From: Mangrovicella endophytica
GTDB lineage: Bacteria; Pseudomonadota; Alphaproteobacteria; Rhizobiales; Rhizobiaceae
Length of the DNA stretch: 64,000 bases
Assembly (NCBI RefSeq): GCF_002893625.1
Contig: NZ_PKMZ01000005.1
Location: 1-64,000, forward strand
Direction: 5' to 3'
Shown one piece after another: positions 36,747-46,296 of the stretch. Within the stretch, counting starts at the first letter, position 1; each line of letters starts with the position of its first letter. Under the pieces are notes generated by a model that saw nothing but the letters and a program-made list of their open reading frames with translations, was not told the origin of the DNA and ran no database searches. A program made the translations under genes and the position numbers.

Positions 36747-38468
36747 ATGGCAGCCGACGAGCCGCACGGCCTCGCGAGGGGACTGACCAACTACGGCGAT
36801 CGCGATTTCTCCATCTATCTCCGCAATTCCTTCGCGGCATCGATGGGCTACAGCCGGGACGTCCTGAAGAAGCCGATTGTCGGCATCGCCAATACCTATT
36901 CGGGCTTCAATAACTGCCACCGCCATTTTCCCGAGATGGTGGAGGCGGTGAAGCGTGGGGTCCTTCTCGGCGGCGGCCTGCCGTTGGAGTTTCCGACGAT
37001 CTCGCTCGGCGAGGTCTTCCTCAGCCCCACCAGCCTGAAGTTCCGCAACCTCATGTCGATGGACACGGAGGAGATGATCCGCGCCCAGCCGATGGACGCG
37101 GTGGTGCTGATGGGCGGCTGCGACAAGACCGTGCCGGCCCAGCTGATGGGCGCGGCCTCCGCCGATATCCCTGCGATCCAGATCGTTGCCGGGCCGATGA
37201 TGACCTCGCGCTACGGCACGGAGCGGCTTGGCGCCTGCACCGACTGCCGGCGCTTCTGGGGCAAGTACCGCGCCGGCGAGATCCAGCGGGAAACCATCGA
37301 AGACATCGAGGGGCGGCTCGCCACGACCTCCGGCACCTGCGCGGTGATGGGCACGGCCTCGACCATGGCCTGCATCGCCGAGACGCTTGGCATGTCGCTG
37401 CCGGGAACCGCGGCAATCCCGGCCGTCCATGCCGATCGGCTGCGTGCCGCCGAAGCGACGGGCCTCGCCGCCGCGGCGATGATCCACAAGCCGATCCGGC
37501 CGAGCGAGATCATCACGGAGAAGGCCGTGGAGAATGCCGTGCGCATCCTTCTGGCCCTCGGCGGCTCCACCAACGCCGTCATTCATCTTGCCGCGATTGC
37601 CGGCCGCGTCGGCGTGCCGTTGTCGCTGGAGCGACTGAACAGGCTGTCGGACGAGACGCCGGTCCTGGTGAACCTGAAGCCCGTCGGCGCGCATTACATG
37701 GAGGACTTCTTCTTCGCCGGCGGCGTCGGTGCCGTGTTGCGCGAGCTGAAGCCGCTCCTCCATCTCGACTGCATGACGGTGACCGGCCAGACGCTCGGCG
37801 AGCGGCTGGAGGCGGACGAGGCCGCTTGGGTAGACCGCACGGTGATCGCCTCGGCCGGAACGCCGCTGGAGCCGGAGGGCGGACTGGTGGCGCTGTTCGG
37901 CAACCTGGCGCCGCGCGGCGCCATCCTTAAGCGCTCCGCGGCCGACAAGAATCTCTTCGAGACCGAGGGACGGGCGGTGGTCTTCTCCTCGCTCGCGGAT
38001 CTCGCGGCGCGGATCGACGATCCCGACCTCGACGTCGAGGCCGACGACATCCTGGTCTTGCAGAATGCCGGACCGAAGAGCGACTCCGGCATGCCGGAGG
38101 CCGGCTACCTGCCGATCCCGAAGAAGCTGTCGACCAAGGGCGTCAAGGACATGATCCGCATCTCCGATGCGCGCATGTCCGGCACGGCCTTCGGCACGAT
38201 CGTCCTCCACATCGCGCCGGAATCGGCGGTCGGTGGTCCGCTGGCACTGGTGCGCAACGGCGACCGCATCCGCCTGTCCGTCAAGGCAAAAACGATCGAG
38301 CTCCTCGTTTCGAACGAGGAACTGGAGCGCCGGCGACAGGCCTGGCGTCCCGAAGTGAAGCCCGTCGCCGAGCGGCGCGGCTATGACAAGGTCTATGCCG
38401 AGGCGGTGCTGCAGGCCGACGAAGGCTGCGACTTTGCCTTTTTGCAGCCAGTGCCCGAAAAGAGCTGA
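36747..38468 (+). CDS. IlvD/Edd-family sugar-acid dehydratase (arabinonate dehydratase-like)
   Basis: This 573-aa Fe-S dehydratase belongs to the aldonate branch rather than to branched-chain synthesis. The three cluster Cys are at residues 57 (FNNCHRHF), 125 (MGGCDKTVP) and 198 (TSGTCAVMGTA). These positions are almost identical to those of characterised L-arabinonate dehydratases, which hold a [2Fe-2S] cluster. The active-site Ser region is DARMSGTAFGTIVLHIAPE. It converts 2,3-dihydroxy acids to 2-keto-3-deoxy acids. True ilvD is present separately at 16.6 kb. It ends the catabolic island; no aldolase for the product is visible next to it. Confidence 0.9.
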   Translation: MAADEPHGLARGLTNYGDRDFSIYLRNSFAASMGYSRDVLKKPIVGIANTYSGFNNCHRHFPEMVEAVKRGVLLGGGLPLEFPTISLGEVFLSPTSLKFRNLMSMDTEEMIRAQPMDAVVLMGGCDKTVPAQLMGAASADIPAIQIVAGPMMTSRYGTERLGACTDCRRFWGKYRAGEIQRETIEDIEGRLATTSGTCAVMGTASTMACIAETLGMSLPGTAAIPAVHADRLRAAEATGLAAAAMIHKPIRPSEIITEKAVENAVRILLALGGSTNAVIHLAAIAGRVGVPLSLERLNRLSDETPVLVNLKPVGAHYMEDFFFAGGVGAVLRELKPLLHLDCMTVTGQTLGERLEADEAAWVDRTVIASAGTPLEPEGGLVALFGNLAPRGAILKRSAADKNLFETEGRAVVFSSLADLAARIDDPDLDVEADDILVLQNAGPKSDSGMPEAGYLPIPKKLSTKGVKDMIRISDARMSGTAFGTIVLHIAPESAVGGPLALVRNGDRIRLSVKAKTIELLVSNEELERRRQAWRPEVKPVAERRGYDKVYAEAVLQADEGCDFAFLQPVPEKS

Positions 38469-38597
38469 CGGAGAGGAACCGACCGGCGATTCGCCGCCCC
38501 TTGGCGAGACGCCGGCGATTCATCATGATCCGGCCGCGAGTGGACGGGAGGCGACGCCGCTCCGCTCGCTTTGCCATGAGCAGGGAGACTATCGCGC

Positions 38598-40169
38598 ATG
38601 AAGATTGGCGCTCCTCAGGAGACATATCCGGGCGAGAACCGGGTGGCCATGACGCCGGACAGCGCGGCGCGGCTGATCAAGCTCGGCTATGAGTGCCTGA
38701 TCCAGTCCGGCGCCGGCGAGCGGGCGCGCTTCTCCGACGAGGCCTATCGCACGGCCGGCGTCACCGTCGTGCCGACGGCCGCCGATCTGTGGAGAGAGGC
38801 CGACATCGTCGCCAAGGTCCGGGCACCCAGCCAGGACGAGGTGGCGCAGGCGCGCGAGGGGCAGATCCTGATCAGCTTCCTCTACCCCGCGCAGAACGCC
38901 GATCTACTGGAACAGCTGCGCGCCAAGGGCGTCACCGCGCTCGCCATGGACATGGTGCCGCGCATCTCCCGTGCCCAGAAGATGGACGCGCTCTCCTCCA
39001 TGGCCAACATCGCCGGCTACCGTGCGGTGATCGAGGCCGGCAACAATTTCGACCGGTTCTTCACCGGCCAGATCACCGCCGCCGGCAAGGTGCCGCCGGC
39101 CAAGGTGCTGGTGATCGGCGCCGGCGTCGCCGGCCTGGCCGCGATCGGCACGGCGACCTCGCTTGGCGCGATCACCTATGCCTTCGACGTGCGCCCTGAG
39201 GTTGCCGAGCAGATCGAGTCGATGGGCGCCCAGTTCGTCTATCTCGACTTCAAGGAACAGCAGCAGGACGGCGCCACGACCGGCGGCTATGCCGCGCCGT
39301 CGTCACCTGAGTTCCGCGAGAAGCAGCTGGAAAAGTTCCGGGAGCTGGCGCCGGAGATCGACATCGTCATCACCACGGCGCTGATCCCCGGCCGCGACGC
39401 GCCGAAGCTCTGGCTCGCCGACATGGTGGCGGCGATGAAGCCGGGCTCGGTCGTCGTCGATCTCGCCGCCGAGCGCGGCGGCAACTGCGACCTCACCGTC
39501 CCGGACCAGGCGATCGAAACGCCGAACGGCGTGAAGATCGTCGGCTATACCGACTTCCCCAGCCGGATGGCGACCCAGGCCTCCACGCTCTACGCCACCA
39601 ATATCCGCCACATGATGGACGACCTGACGCCGGCCAAGGACGGCATGCCGGTCGTCAACATGGAAGACGACGTCATTCGCGGCGCGACGGTGACGAAGGA
39701 CGCCGCCGTCACCTTCCCGCCGCCGCCGCCGAAGATCCAGGCGATCGCCAAACAGGCGCCGCGCAAGGTCGTCGAGGAGACGGCCGAGCAGAAGGCGGTC
39801 CGTGAAGCTGCGCTTGCGCGCAAGAACGGCCAGCGCCAGATGGCGCTGCTGGGGCTCGGCGCCGTGCTGCTCCTCCTCATCGGCTCGGTGGCGCCGGTCA
39901 GCTTCCTGCAGCACTTCGTCGTCTTCGCGCTGTCCTGCTTCGTCGGTTATCACGTCATCTGGAACGTCAGCCACGCTCTCCACACGCCGCTGATGGCGGT
40001 GACCAACGCGGTCTCCTCCATCATCATCCTCGGCGCCATCCTGCAGGTCGGCTCCACCAGCGCGGTCGTGGCCGCGCTCGCCGCCATCGCCATCCTCATC
40101 GCATCGATCAACATCTTCGGCGGCTTCATGGTGACCCGCCGGATGCTGAAGATGTTCCAGAAAAGCTGA
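38598..40169 (+). CDS. pntA: NAD(P) transhydrogenase alpha subunit (undivided PntA)
   Basis: PntA carries the NAD(H)-binding domain I and part of the membrane domain of the proton-translocating transhydrogenase. The 523-aa chain opens [20 protein letters not shown]. Its nucleotide loop [17 protein letters not shown] lies near residue 170, and four membrane helices occupy ~410-515. Many alphaproteobacteria split this gene into pntAA and pntAB; here it is a single chain as in E. coli. The 129 bp before it contain a short direct repeat (CCGGCGATTC at 38483 and 38512) of doubtful meaning. Confidence 0.96.
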   Translation: MKIGAPQETYPGENRVAMTPDSAARLIKLGYECLIQSGAGERARFSDEAYRTAGVTVVPTAADLWREADIVAKVRAPSQDEVAQAREGQILISFLYPAQNADLLEQLRAKGVTALAMDMVPRISRAQKMDALSSMANIAGYRAVIEAGNNFDRFFTGQITAAGKVPPAKVLVIGAGVAGLAAIGTATSLGAITYAFDVRPEVAEQIESMGAQFVYLDFKEQQQDGATTGGYAAPSSPEFREKQLEKFRELAPEIDIVITTALIPGRDAPKLWLADMVAAMKPGSVVVDLAAERGGNCDLTVPDQAIETPNGVKIVGYTDFPSRMATQASTLYATNIRHMMDDLTPAKDGMPVVNMEDDVIRGATVTKDAAVTFPPPPPKIQAIAKQAPRKVVEETAEQKAVREAALARKNGQRQMALLGLGAVLLLLIGSVAPVSFLQHFVVFALSCFVGYHVIWNVSHALHTPLMAVTNAVSSIIILGAILQVGSTSAVVAALAAIAILIASINIFGGFMVTRRMLKMFQKS

Positions 40170-40186
40170 GTCCCGGGGATCGATCG

Positions 40187-41620
40187 ATGAGCATCGGACT
40201 GGTCACGGCGGCGTACATCACGGCTGCCGTTCTCTTCATCCTCTCCCTCGGGGGTCTCTCCAATCAGGAAAGCGCCAAGCGGGCCGTCTGGTACGGCATC
40301 GTCGGCATGGCGCTGGCGGTCCTCGCGACCATCCTCGCGCCCGGCGTCTCGGCCCACTGGCTGATCCTGCCGATGATCATCATCGGCGCGCTCGTCGGCG
40401 GCTATCTCGCCGGCAAGGTGCAGATGACGCAGATGCCGGAGCTGGTGGCGGCGCTGCACAGCTTCGTCGGCCTGGCGGCCGTCTTCATCGGCTTCAACGC
40501 CGACATCGAGGCCGGCCGCGTTTTGGCCGCGCAGGCCGCCGGCACGAGCGACGTCCTCACCGGCTTTGCCGCCACGCTGGCGCATAAGGCGCCGGTCGAA
40601 CTGTCGATCATGCGGGTCGAGGTCTTCCTCGGCGTCTTCATCGGCGCGGTGACTTTCACCGGCTCCGTGGTCGCCTATGGCAAGCTCGCTGGCCGCATCG
40701 CATCGAAGCCGCTGACGCTGCCGAACCGGCACATGATCAACGTCGCCGGGCTCGTCCTCGCGCTGATCCTGGGCATCCTCTACTTCAACGGCGCCGGCAT
40801 CTGGGCGCTGATCGTGGTGGCGATCCTCGCCGGCGCGCTTGGCTGGCACCTGATCATGGCGATCGGCGGCGCGGACATGCCGGTGGTCGTGTCGATGCTG
40901 AACAGCTACTCCGGCTGGGCGGCGGCCGCGATTGGCTTTACCCTGTCGAACGATCTCCTGATCGTCACCGGCGCACTCGTCGGCTCGTCCGGTGCCATCC
41001 TGTCCTACATCATGTGCCGGGCGATGAACCGCAACTTCGTCTCCGTGATCCTCGGCGGCTTCGGCGGCACGACGGGCCCGGCAATGGAAGTGACGGGCGA
41101 ACAGATCGCCATCGATGCCGAGGGTGTCTCGGCGGCGCTTGAGGAAGCCGACAGCGTCATCATCGTGCCCGGCTACGGCATGGCGGTCGCGCAGGCTCAA
41201 GGAGCCGTGTCCGAGCTCACGCGCAAGCTGCGGGCGAAGGGCAAGACGGTGCGCTTCGCCATCCATCCGGTGGCCGGCCGCCTGCCGGGGCACATGAACG
41301 TGCTGCTGGCCGAGGCCAAGGTCCCCTATGACATCGTGCTCGAGATGGACGAGATCAACGAGGACTTCCCGGAGACGGATGTCGCGATCGTCATCGGCTC
41401 CAACGACATCGTCAATCCGGCGGCGCAGGAGGATCCGAACTCCCCGATCGCCGGCATGCCGGTGATCGAGGTCTGGAAGGCCAAGCAGGTGTTCGTCTCC
41501 AAGCGCGGGCAGGGCACCGGCTATTCCGGCATCGAGAACCCGCTGTTCTTCAAGGAGAATACGCGGATGTTCTACGGTGACGCCAAGGCGTCGCTGGAGA
41601 GCCTCCTGAAGCTGATGTGA
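40187..41620 (+). CDS. pntB: NAD(P) transhydrogenase beta subunit
   Basis: PntB completes the transhydrogenase. About nine membrane helices (residues ~5-265) form the proton channel, and the NADP(H)-binding domain III occupies ~290-477. Domain III markers are [13 protein letters not shown], the A-x-H-P-V-A-G-R-x-P-G motif [18 protein letters not shown], and the ending [16 protein letters not shown]. It starts 17 bp after pntA. NADPH supply may serve the neighbouring redox pathway, though the pair is a general housekeeping function and carries its own terminator. Confidence 0.97.
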   Translation: MSIGLVTAAYITAAVLFILSLGGLSNQESAKRAVWYGIVGMALAVLATILAPGVSAHWLILPMIIIGALVGGYLAGKVQMTQMPELVAALHSFVGLAAVFIGFNADIEAGRVLAAQAAGTSDVLTGFAATLAHKAPVELSIMRVEVFLGVFIGAVTFTGSVVAYGKLAGRIASKPLTLPNRHMINVAGLVLALILGILYFNGAGIWALIVVAILAGALGWHLIMAIGGADMPVVVSMLNSYSGWAAAAIGFTLSNDLLIVTGALVGSSGAILSYIMCRAMNRNFVSVILGGFGGTTGPAMEVTGEQIAIDAEGVSAALEEADSVIIVPGYGMAVAQAQGAVSELTRKLRAKGKTVRFAIHPVAGRLPGHMNVLLAEAKVPYDIVLEMDEINEDFPETDVAIVIGSNDIVNPAAQEDPNSPIAGMPVIEVWKAKQVFVSKRGQGTGYSGIENPLFFKENTRMFYGDAKASLESLLKLM

Positions 41621-41659
41621 GGTGCCGCCGCGGCAACGCGGTCGGCTCGCTGAAAGACT

Positions 41660-41700
41660 GAAGGGCCGTCGGCGACATGCCGGCGGCCTTCCCGTTTTGT
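41660..41700 (+). terminator. Intrinsic terminator after pntB
   Basis: An imperfect ~13-bp stem (GAAGGGCCGTCGGC with GCCGGCGGCCTTC; one bulged G and one G-T pair) with a 5-nt loop is followed by CCGTTTTGT. It lies between the convergent pntB and pxpC genes. Confidence 0.75.
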
Positions 41701-41712
41701 GCCGGTGCGTCG

Positions 41713-42660
41713 TCAGATTGCCATCAGCATGTCCGCCAGGCGGTCGAGATGGGTCCGCCAGGCGCGATAGCGCTCCTCGGCCTCGTCGGCCGACATCAGC
41801 TGGAACCGGATCCGCTCGTTCGGCCGGCGCTGGGCGATCCGGCAGAGGCCGGGCGTCGTCACCGTCGCGATCTTCGGGTAGCCACCGGTGGTCTGCCGGT
41901 CGGCGAGAAGCACCAGCGGCTGGCCGTGGCCGGGCACCTGGATGCTGCCGGCGACGATGCCGTCCGAGACGATGTTGAAGCCGTCATGGAATGGCAGCTG
42001 CGGACCGTCCAGGAGCGCACCCATGCGATCGGAGCGCGCCGACAGGCGATAGCGGCCGTGGACAAGGATCTCCATCGCGGCCGGGTCGAAGGCATCGGCC
42101 TGCGGACCTGCGACGATCGGGATAAAGCCGCCGAAATAAGGCCTCAGGTCCTTCAGCAGGCGACGGCGCGGCGGCAGATCCTGCGGCTGACCCGGCAGCC
42201 GATCGCCGGCCGTCAGCATACGGCCCTCAAGCCCGCCGAGGCCGGTGCGCCAATGGGTGGAGCGGCTGCCGAGAATAGCGGGGACGCCGATCCCGCCGCT
42301 TATGGCGAGATAGGCGCGCAAGCCCGAGCGCGCGGCGCCGATCCGCAGCCGGTCGCCGCGCCCGAGGATATGGGTTTGGTAGGGCGCCAGGACCGCGTCG
42401 CCGACCGAGATCGGCATGTCGGCACCGGCCAACGCGATCGCGAGGTCGTCGGCCAGGACGTCGTAGACGCCGCCGGTCATGGTCAGCTCCAGCGCCGCCG
42501 CGCCGGCTGGGTTGCCGACGAGGTGATTGGCGATGGCGAAGGACATCGGATCGGCCGCACCGGCAACCGAGACGCCGTAGCGCTGGCTGCCGTGGCGACC
42601 GAAATCCTGCACGCTCGTGGAGAGGCCCGGCTCGACGACAGCCAGCACGTCCTCGCTCAT
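41713..42660 (-). CDS. pxpC: 5-oxoprolinase subunit PxpC (AHS2 / biotin-dependent carboxyltransferase family)
   Basis: PxpC works with PxpA and PxpB in ATP-dependent hydrolysis of 5-oxoproline to glutamate. The 315-aa protein has the AHS2 domain throughout: VVEPGLSTSVQDFGRHGSQRYGV at its start (seen as PGLSTSVQD...GRHG), AADPMSFAIAN, LAISGGIGVPAILGSRST and the late QTTGGYPKIATV. It has no fused PxpB domain. It is separated from pxpB-pxpA by about 6 kb and lies on the other strand, an unusual arrangement. The DapA-family gene upstream probably shares its transcript (62-bp gap). Confidence 0.9.
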   Translation of the reverse strand: MSEDVLAVVEPGLSTSVQDFGRHGSQRYGVSVAGAADPMSFAIANHLVGNPAGAAALELTMTGGVYDVLADDLAIALAGADMPISVGDAVLAPYQTHILGRGDRLRIGAARSGLRAYLAISGGIGVPAILGSRSTHWRTGLGGLEGRMLTAGDRLPGQPQDLPPRRRLLKDLRPYFGGFIPIVAGPQADAFDPAAMEILVHGRYRLSARSDRMGALLDGPQLPFHDGFNIVSDGIVAGSIQVPGHGQPLVLLADRQTTGGYPKIATVTTPGLCRIAQRRPNERIRFQLMSADEAEERYRAWRTHLDRLADMLMAI

Positions 42661-42722
42661 CGCGTCATTCGATCCTCATCGGGCGGCGGGACGCCTCGCC
42701 GCATTGTGCCTAAACAGCGGCA

Positions 42723-43658
42723 TCAATCAGCGGCCGCCAGCCTGGCTTCCAGCCGGGCGAGGAGGCTGTCCAGCTCCTCGTGATCGCGCTTCGTCAGCTT
42801 CGCTCCGGGGTGCCGCATGTCCGAGCAGCGTATGGCGCCGCGGCGGCGCAGGATCTCCTTGCGCACGGCAAGGCCGAAGCCGAGCTGCTGCTCGTGTCGC
42901 AGAACCGGCAGATACAGGTCGAACAGGTCCTCTGCGCCGTCGGCATCGCCGGCGAAGAAGCGCTCGACGCAACCGACCAGCATCTCAGGGTAGGCAAAGC
43001 CAGTCATCGCGCCGTCGACACCGCGGCGCAGCTCCTGCGGCAGGTACAGGCCGCCATTGCCGATGAGGATGCTGATCCGCCGGCCTTTGCCGGCGTCGGA
43101 GCGATCGCGCAGCCTGGTGATCTTGCCAAGGCCCGAGCCCTCCTCATGCTTCAGCATCACGAGGCTGGGGAAGGCGTCGATCAGGCGCTCGAGAACGCTG
43201 ACGGAGGTCGTGACCGTCGTCGTCTGCGGATAGTCCTGATAGCAGACCGGGATGTCCGGCCCGAGCCGCGACAGCACGGTCTCGAAATAGGCATAGACCT
43301 GATCGTCGGTCTTGAGACCGGGGATCGGCGCGATCATCAGGCCGGCGGCGCCCGCCTCCATCGCCTCGTTGGCGAAGCGGACGAGATTGTCGGTGCCCGG
43401 ATTGCTGGCGCCGACGACGACCGGCAGGTCGCGCCCGACGCGCTTCATCACATGGTTCAGGATCGTCCGGCTCTCGTCCGGCGTCAGCTTGTTGGCTTCG
43501 CCCAAGATGCCGAGGATGGTGATGCCGGTGACGCCCTTCTCACCGTAGAAGTCGAGCAGGCTGTCGATGCTCGCCATATCCACCGCACCCGTATCGGTGA
43601 ACGGCGTCGGGGCGATGACATAGACGCCCCGCGTCGTCTCGCTGATCTTCTCGGCCAT
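42723..43658 (-). CDS. DapA/NAL-family aldolase or hydratase
   Basis: This 311-aa (beta/alpha)8-barrel protein of the dihydrodipicolinate synthase superfamily has the Schiff-base Lys at 170 (LVMLKHEEGSG) and the catalytic-type Tyr at 140 (VCYQDYP). The phosphate/carboxylate loop reads GILGEANKLT rather than the GTTGE of true DapA, so lysine synthesis is unlikely. Family members cleave or dehydrate 2-keto acids. It sits between pxpC and a GntR regulator, all on the minus strand, suggesting a regulated catabolic unit. Confidence 0.88.
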   Translation of the reverse strand: MAEKISETTRGVYVIAPTPFTDTGAVDMASIDSLLDFYGEKGVTGITILGILGEANKLTPDESRTILNHVMKRVGRDLPVVVGASNPGTDNLVRFANEAMEAGAAGLMIAPIPGLKTDDQVYAYFETVLSRLGPDIPVCYQDYPQTTTVTTSVSVLERLIDAFPSLVMLKHEEGSGLGKITRLRDRSDAGKGRRISILIGNGGLYLPQELRRGVDGAMTGFAYPEMLVGCVERFFAGDADGAEDLFDLYLPVLRHEQQLGFGLAVRKEILRRRGAIRCSDMRHPGAKLTKRDHEELDSLLARLEARLAAAD

Positions 43659-43675
43659 GGTGGTCCTCCCTGATC

Positions 43676-44350
43676 CTATATATCACTGAGCTTGCGGATG
43701 ATGCTGAGGCGGACATTCTCAATATGCGTCCGGATACCCTCGCGCGCGGCGTCGCGGTCCTTATCGCGAAGTGCCGCGATGATGGCCAGATGCTCGCGGT
43801 GGCCGATCTCGAATCGTTCGGGAACCTGGTGCAGGTTGAACATGTGCGTCTTGCGGCGGAGATTGGCGATGAGGTCGGCCAGAACGCCGTTGCCGCCGGC
43901 CGTCGCGATCATCGTGTGGAAGCGGCAGTCGACATTCCAGTCCTCCTCGGCGCTCGGCCTGTCGCCGGCGAGGAGGGCTCTGATGGCGGCCTCGACGCTC
44001 TCCAGCTCAGCCTCCGGAACGCGACCGGTGGCAAGGCCGACGCATTCGACCTCCAGCACCTGACGCACATGCAGCGTCTCGATCAGCTCCCGCGTCGAGA
44101 ACTCCTTGACCACCATCAGGCGGCCGGGCTTGCGGGTGATGAAGCCTTCGCTCTCCAGCCGGTTCAGCGCCTCGCGCACCGGAGTGCGGGAGATCTCGAG
44201 CATCTCGGCGAGCGGGCGCTCCTGGATTACGGCGCCCGGCGGGATGTCGCGGCGCAGCAGCCGGTCGAGCAGAAGGTCGTAGGCCTTCTGTCCGAGACTC
44301 TTGCCTGGCGAAGCGAACAGCGTGCGAAGCGGTGGGTCGACAGTATTCAT
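43676..44350 (-). CDS. GntR-family regulator (FCD domain), copy 1
   Basis: This 224-aa regulator has a winged helix at residues ~18-80 (recognition region LEISRTPVREALNRLESEGF) and an FCD ligand domain. ATG 44350 is preceded by sequence that does not extend the domain. It closely resembles the GntR protein at 52.6 kb over the C-terminal part: KTHMFNLHQVPER and HREHLAIIAAL here, RTRIFNLGRMPQR and HREHLEIVVAL there. The two are probably paralogues. It lies 17 bp upstream of the DapA-family gene and is likely co-transcribed with it. Confidence 0.9.
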   Translation of the reverse strand: MNTVDPPLRTLFASPGKSLGQKAYDLLLDRLLRRDIPPGAVIQERPLAEMLEISRTPVREALNRLESEGFITRKPGRLMVVKEFSTRELIETLHVRQVLEVECVGLATGRVPEAELESVEAAIRALLAGDRPSAEEDWNVDCRFHTMIATAGGNGVLADLIANLRRKTHMFNLHQVPERFEIGHREHLAIIAALRDKDRDAAREGIRTHIENVRLSIIRKLSDI

Positions 44351-44397
44351 GATGTCAGGGCTCGGCAGCCGGGGTAGGCTGCGACCGCCGTTAGGAT

Positions 44398-44430
44398 GCC
44401 GTGCCGGCACAGGAGAGGAGCCGGCACGGC
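44398..44430. repeat. 11-bp perfect inverted repeat after the amino-acid binding protein gene
   Basis: GCCGTGCCGGC (44398-44408) and GCCGGCACGGC (44420-44430) form a perfect stem around an 11-nt loop, 8 bp past the binding-protein stop on the minus strand. No T run follows, so it may stabilise the 3' end or act as a Rho-type end. Confidence 0.55.
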
Positions 44431-44437
44431 AGCGCCG

Positions 44438-45241
44438 TTAGAACTGGCTGCGGATCGGCTCTTTGGGAGCCGGGGAGTAGCCGACGATCTCGGCGGTGAG
44501 CTTCTCGTAGGTGCCGTCGGCGATCATGTCGGCGAGCGCCTTGTTCACCGCCTTTACCAGATTCGGCTTGCCCTTCTTGAAGGGGAAGCCCTTCTGGATG
44601 TGGCTGAGATAGTCCTCGGTCATGGTCAGCGGCAGCTTGGACGTCTCGATCGCGTAGGCAGCCGCGATCGAGTCGGTGATGACCGCATCGATATTGCCGT
44701 TGACGAGATCCTGCAGTGCGTCGGACTCGGCCTTGTAGGTCTTCACCTCGGCGCCGCGTTCGCGCGCGAGCTTCTCCCAGGTCGAGGCGACGATGACGCC
44801 GACGGTGCGGCCCTTGATATCGTCCGACTTCTTGATGTCGCTGTCCTTCTTGGTCACGACGCGGCCGCCGGACTCGAGCCAGCCATCGGCGAAGGTCACC
44901 TCCTTCTGGCGCTCCGGCGTGATGTCCATGGCGTCGCTGGCAAAGTCGTACTGGTCGGCGGCGAGGCCGATCAGCAGCGTTTCCCACTTGATGATGACGG
45001 GCGAGTATTCGAGGCCAAGGCGCCTGGCGATCTCCTTGCCGACGCGGATCTCCAGCCCGTCGAGCTCGCCGTTCGGCGCGCGCATGGAGAAGGGCGGATA
45101 GGTGCCTTCGGTGGCGATGAGGAGCTTGCCCGGTTGGATCAGCTCGAGCTCCTGAGCGGAGCTGGCCGTCGGCAGGCCAAGGGTTGGAACGAGGAGGCCG
45201 AGAGCGGCGGCCGCGGCGAGGACGAAGGTCGGCATGCGCAT
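44438..45241 (-). CDS. Amino-acid ABC transporter substrate-binding protein (family 3), system 1
   Basis: This 267-aa periplasmic protein has a signal peptide (MRMPTFVLAAAAALGLLVP, cleavage near SSA). It carries the SBP_bac_3 pattern: TEGTYPPFSMRAPNGELDGLEIRVGKEIARR at the N-terminus (split over residues ~40-70), WETLLIGLAADQYDFASDAM, and two Asp/Arg amino-acid-binding regions. ATG 45241 follows CAGGAGATCACC. Its permease and ATPase are encoded upstream, with the ureohydrolase gene in between, so the imported compound probably has an amino or guanidino group. Confidence 0.9.
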   Translation of the reverse strand: MRMPTFVLAAAAALGLLVPTLGLPTASSAQELELIQPGKLLIATEGTYPPFSMRAPNGELDGLEIRVGKEIARRLGLEYSPVIIKWETLLIGLAADQYDFASDAMDITPERQKEVTFADGWLESGGRVVTKKDSDIKKSDDIKGRTVGVIVASTWEKLARERGAEVKTYKAESDALQDLVNGNIDAVITDSIAAAYAIETSKLPLTMTEDYLSHIQKGFPFKKGKPNLVKAVNKALADMIADGTYEKLTAEIVGYSPAPKEPIRSQF

Positions 45242-45321
45242 GGTGATCTCCTGGCTGGATCGATCGTTGACGGAAGGCATGAGCCGGTTGTCCCGGTCTT
45301 CTCGGACGGTTTCCTCAGGTG

Positions 45322-46272
45322 TCAGCGGCTGCGCGTCTCGGCGACGAGCGCCATCAGCTCGGCCATCACGGTCGCCGCTAGCAGCGCGGTGATCTGCGAG
45401 GGCCCTTCGAAGAGCGGGTTCAGCTCGACGACGTCGCAGCCGACGAGGTTGAGGCCCTTCATGGCGCGCAGCAGAGCCAGCGTCTCACGGGCGCTGGGGC
45501 CGCCGGCCTCCGGCGTCTGGACGCCTGGCGCATAGGCCGGATCGACGAAGTCCATGTCGAAGGTGACGAAGGTCGGCCGGCCGGCGGTGCGCTCGGCGAT
45601 CCGATCGGCCAGGGCCGCGATGCCCATCTCGAACATCGCGTCGGTTGTGACGACGTCGTAGCCGAGGTCGAGCGACTGGCTGATGTCGGTCGGCGTGAAG
45701 AGCGAGCCGCGCAGGCCGATCTGGATGGAATGTTCGGGCGAGACGATCGCCTCCTCCACCGCGCGGCGGAACGGCGTGCCGGCGCTGTAGCGCTTTCCGG
45801 CGAAATACTTGTCCCAGGTGTCGCTGTGGCTGTCGAACTGGACGAGGGCGAGCGGTCCGTGGCGCTTGGCCACCGCGCGGAGCTCGGCCAGCGTCACCGA
45901 GTGATCGCCGCCCATGCCGAAGGGGATGAGGCCTGCATCGACGATGGCCGAGACGGACTGCTCCAGCCGCGCCAGCGTCTCCTCCTGATAGCCGGGCACC
46001 ACCGCCGCATCGCCGGCATCAGCGAGCCGCAGGCGCTCGAAGACGTTGATGCCGCCGCGATAGGGGTTGATCGGCCGCAGCATGATCGACATGGCGCGCA
46101 TCGCATTCGGCCCGAACCGCGCGCCGGTGCGGAAGGGTGAGCCCGAATCGGAGGAGAGGCCGATCACCGCCCCGTCCAGCCCATCCAGTGAGGTCGCCTG
46201 CGGCAGGCGCATGAAGGTCGGGATGCCGCAGAAGCGGGGCGTTTCCAGGGAGTCGATCGGCAGGACGCTCAT
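45322..46272 (-). CDS. Arginase/agmatinase-family ureohydrolase, catalytic His replaced
   Basis: This 316-aa protein of the Mn-dependent ureohydrolase fold has a complete set of metal ligands: His124 (GGDHS), Asp147, His149 and Asp151 (FDSHSDTW), Asp239 and Asp241 (TFDMDFVDPA). The GTPFRRA motif normally follows a His that acts in catalysis (His141 of arginase). Here it is preceded by Ala164 (RYSAGTPFRRA), so substrate or mechanism may differ, as it does in formiminoglutamase-type members. ATG 46272 is chosen over TTG 46284. It lies inside an amino-acid transporter operon, pointing to a guanidino, amidino or formimino compound. Confidence 0.85.
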   Translation of the reverse strand: MSVLPIDSLETPRFCGIPTFMRLPQATSLDGLDGAVIGLSSDSGSPFRTGARFGPNAMRAMSIMLRPINPYRGGINVFERLRLADAGDAAVVPGYQEETLARLEQSVSAIVDAGLIPFGMGGDHSVTLAELRAVAKRHGPLALVQFDSHSDTWDKYFAGKRYSAGTPFRRAVEEAIVSPEHSIQIGLRGSLFTPTDISQSLDLGYDVVTTDAMFEMGIAALADRIAERTAGRPTFVTFDMDFVDPAYAPGVQTPEAGGPSARETLALLRAMKGLNLVGCDVVELNPLFEGPSQITALLAATVMAELMALVAETRSR

Positions 46273-46296
46273 GGGCTGATCCAAAGGCTTGGCGTG

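Noticed and set aside
36747-38468. Annotation as a second ilvD (dihydroxy-acid dehydratase)
   Set aside because: Cys spacing (57, 125, 198) and sequence match the aldonate dehydratases, and a full ilvD exists at 16.6 kb.
38483-38521. Direct repeat CCGGCGATTC upstream of pntA
   Set aside because: Two 10-bp copies 29 bp apart in high-GC DNA are too short to support an operator or a mobile-element scar.
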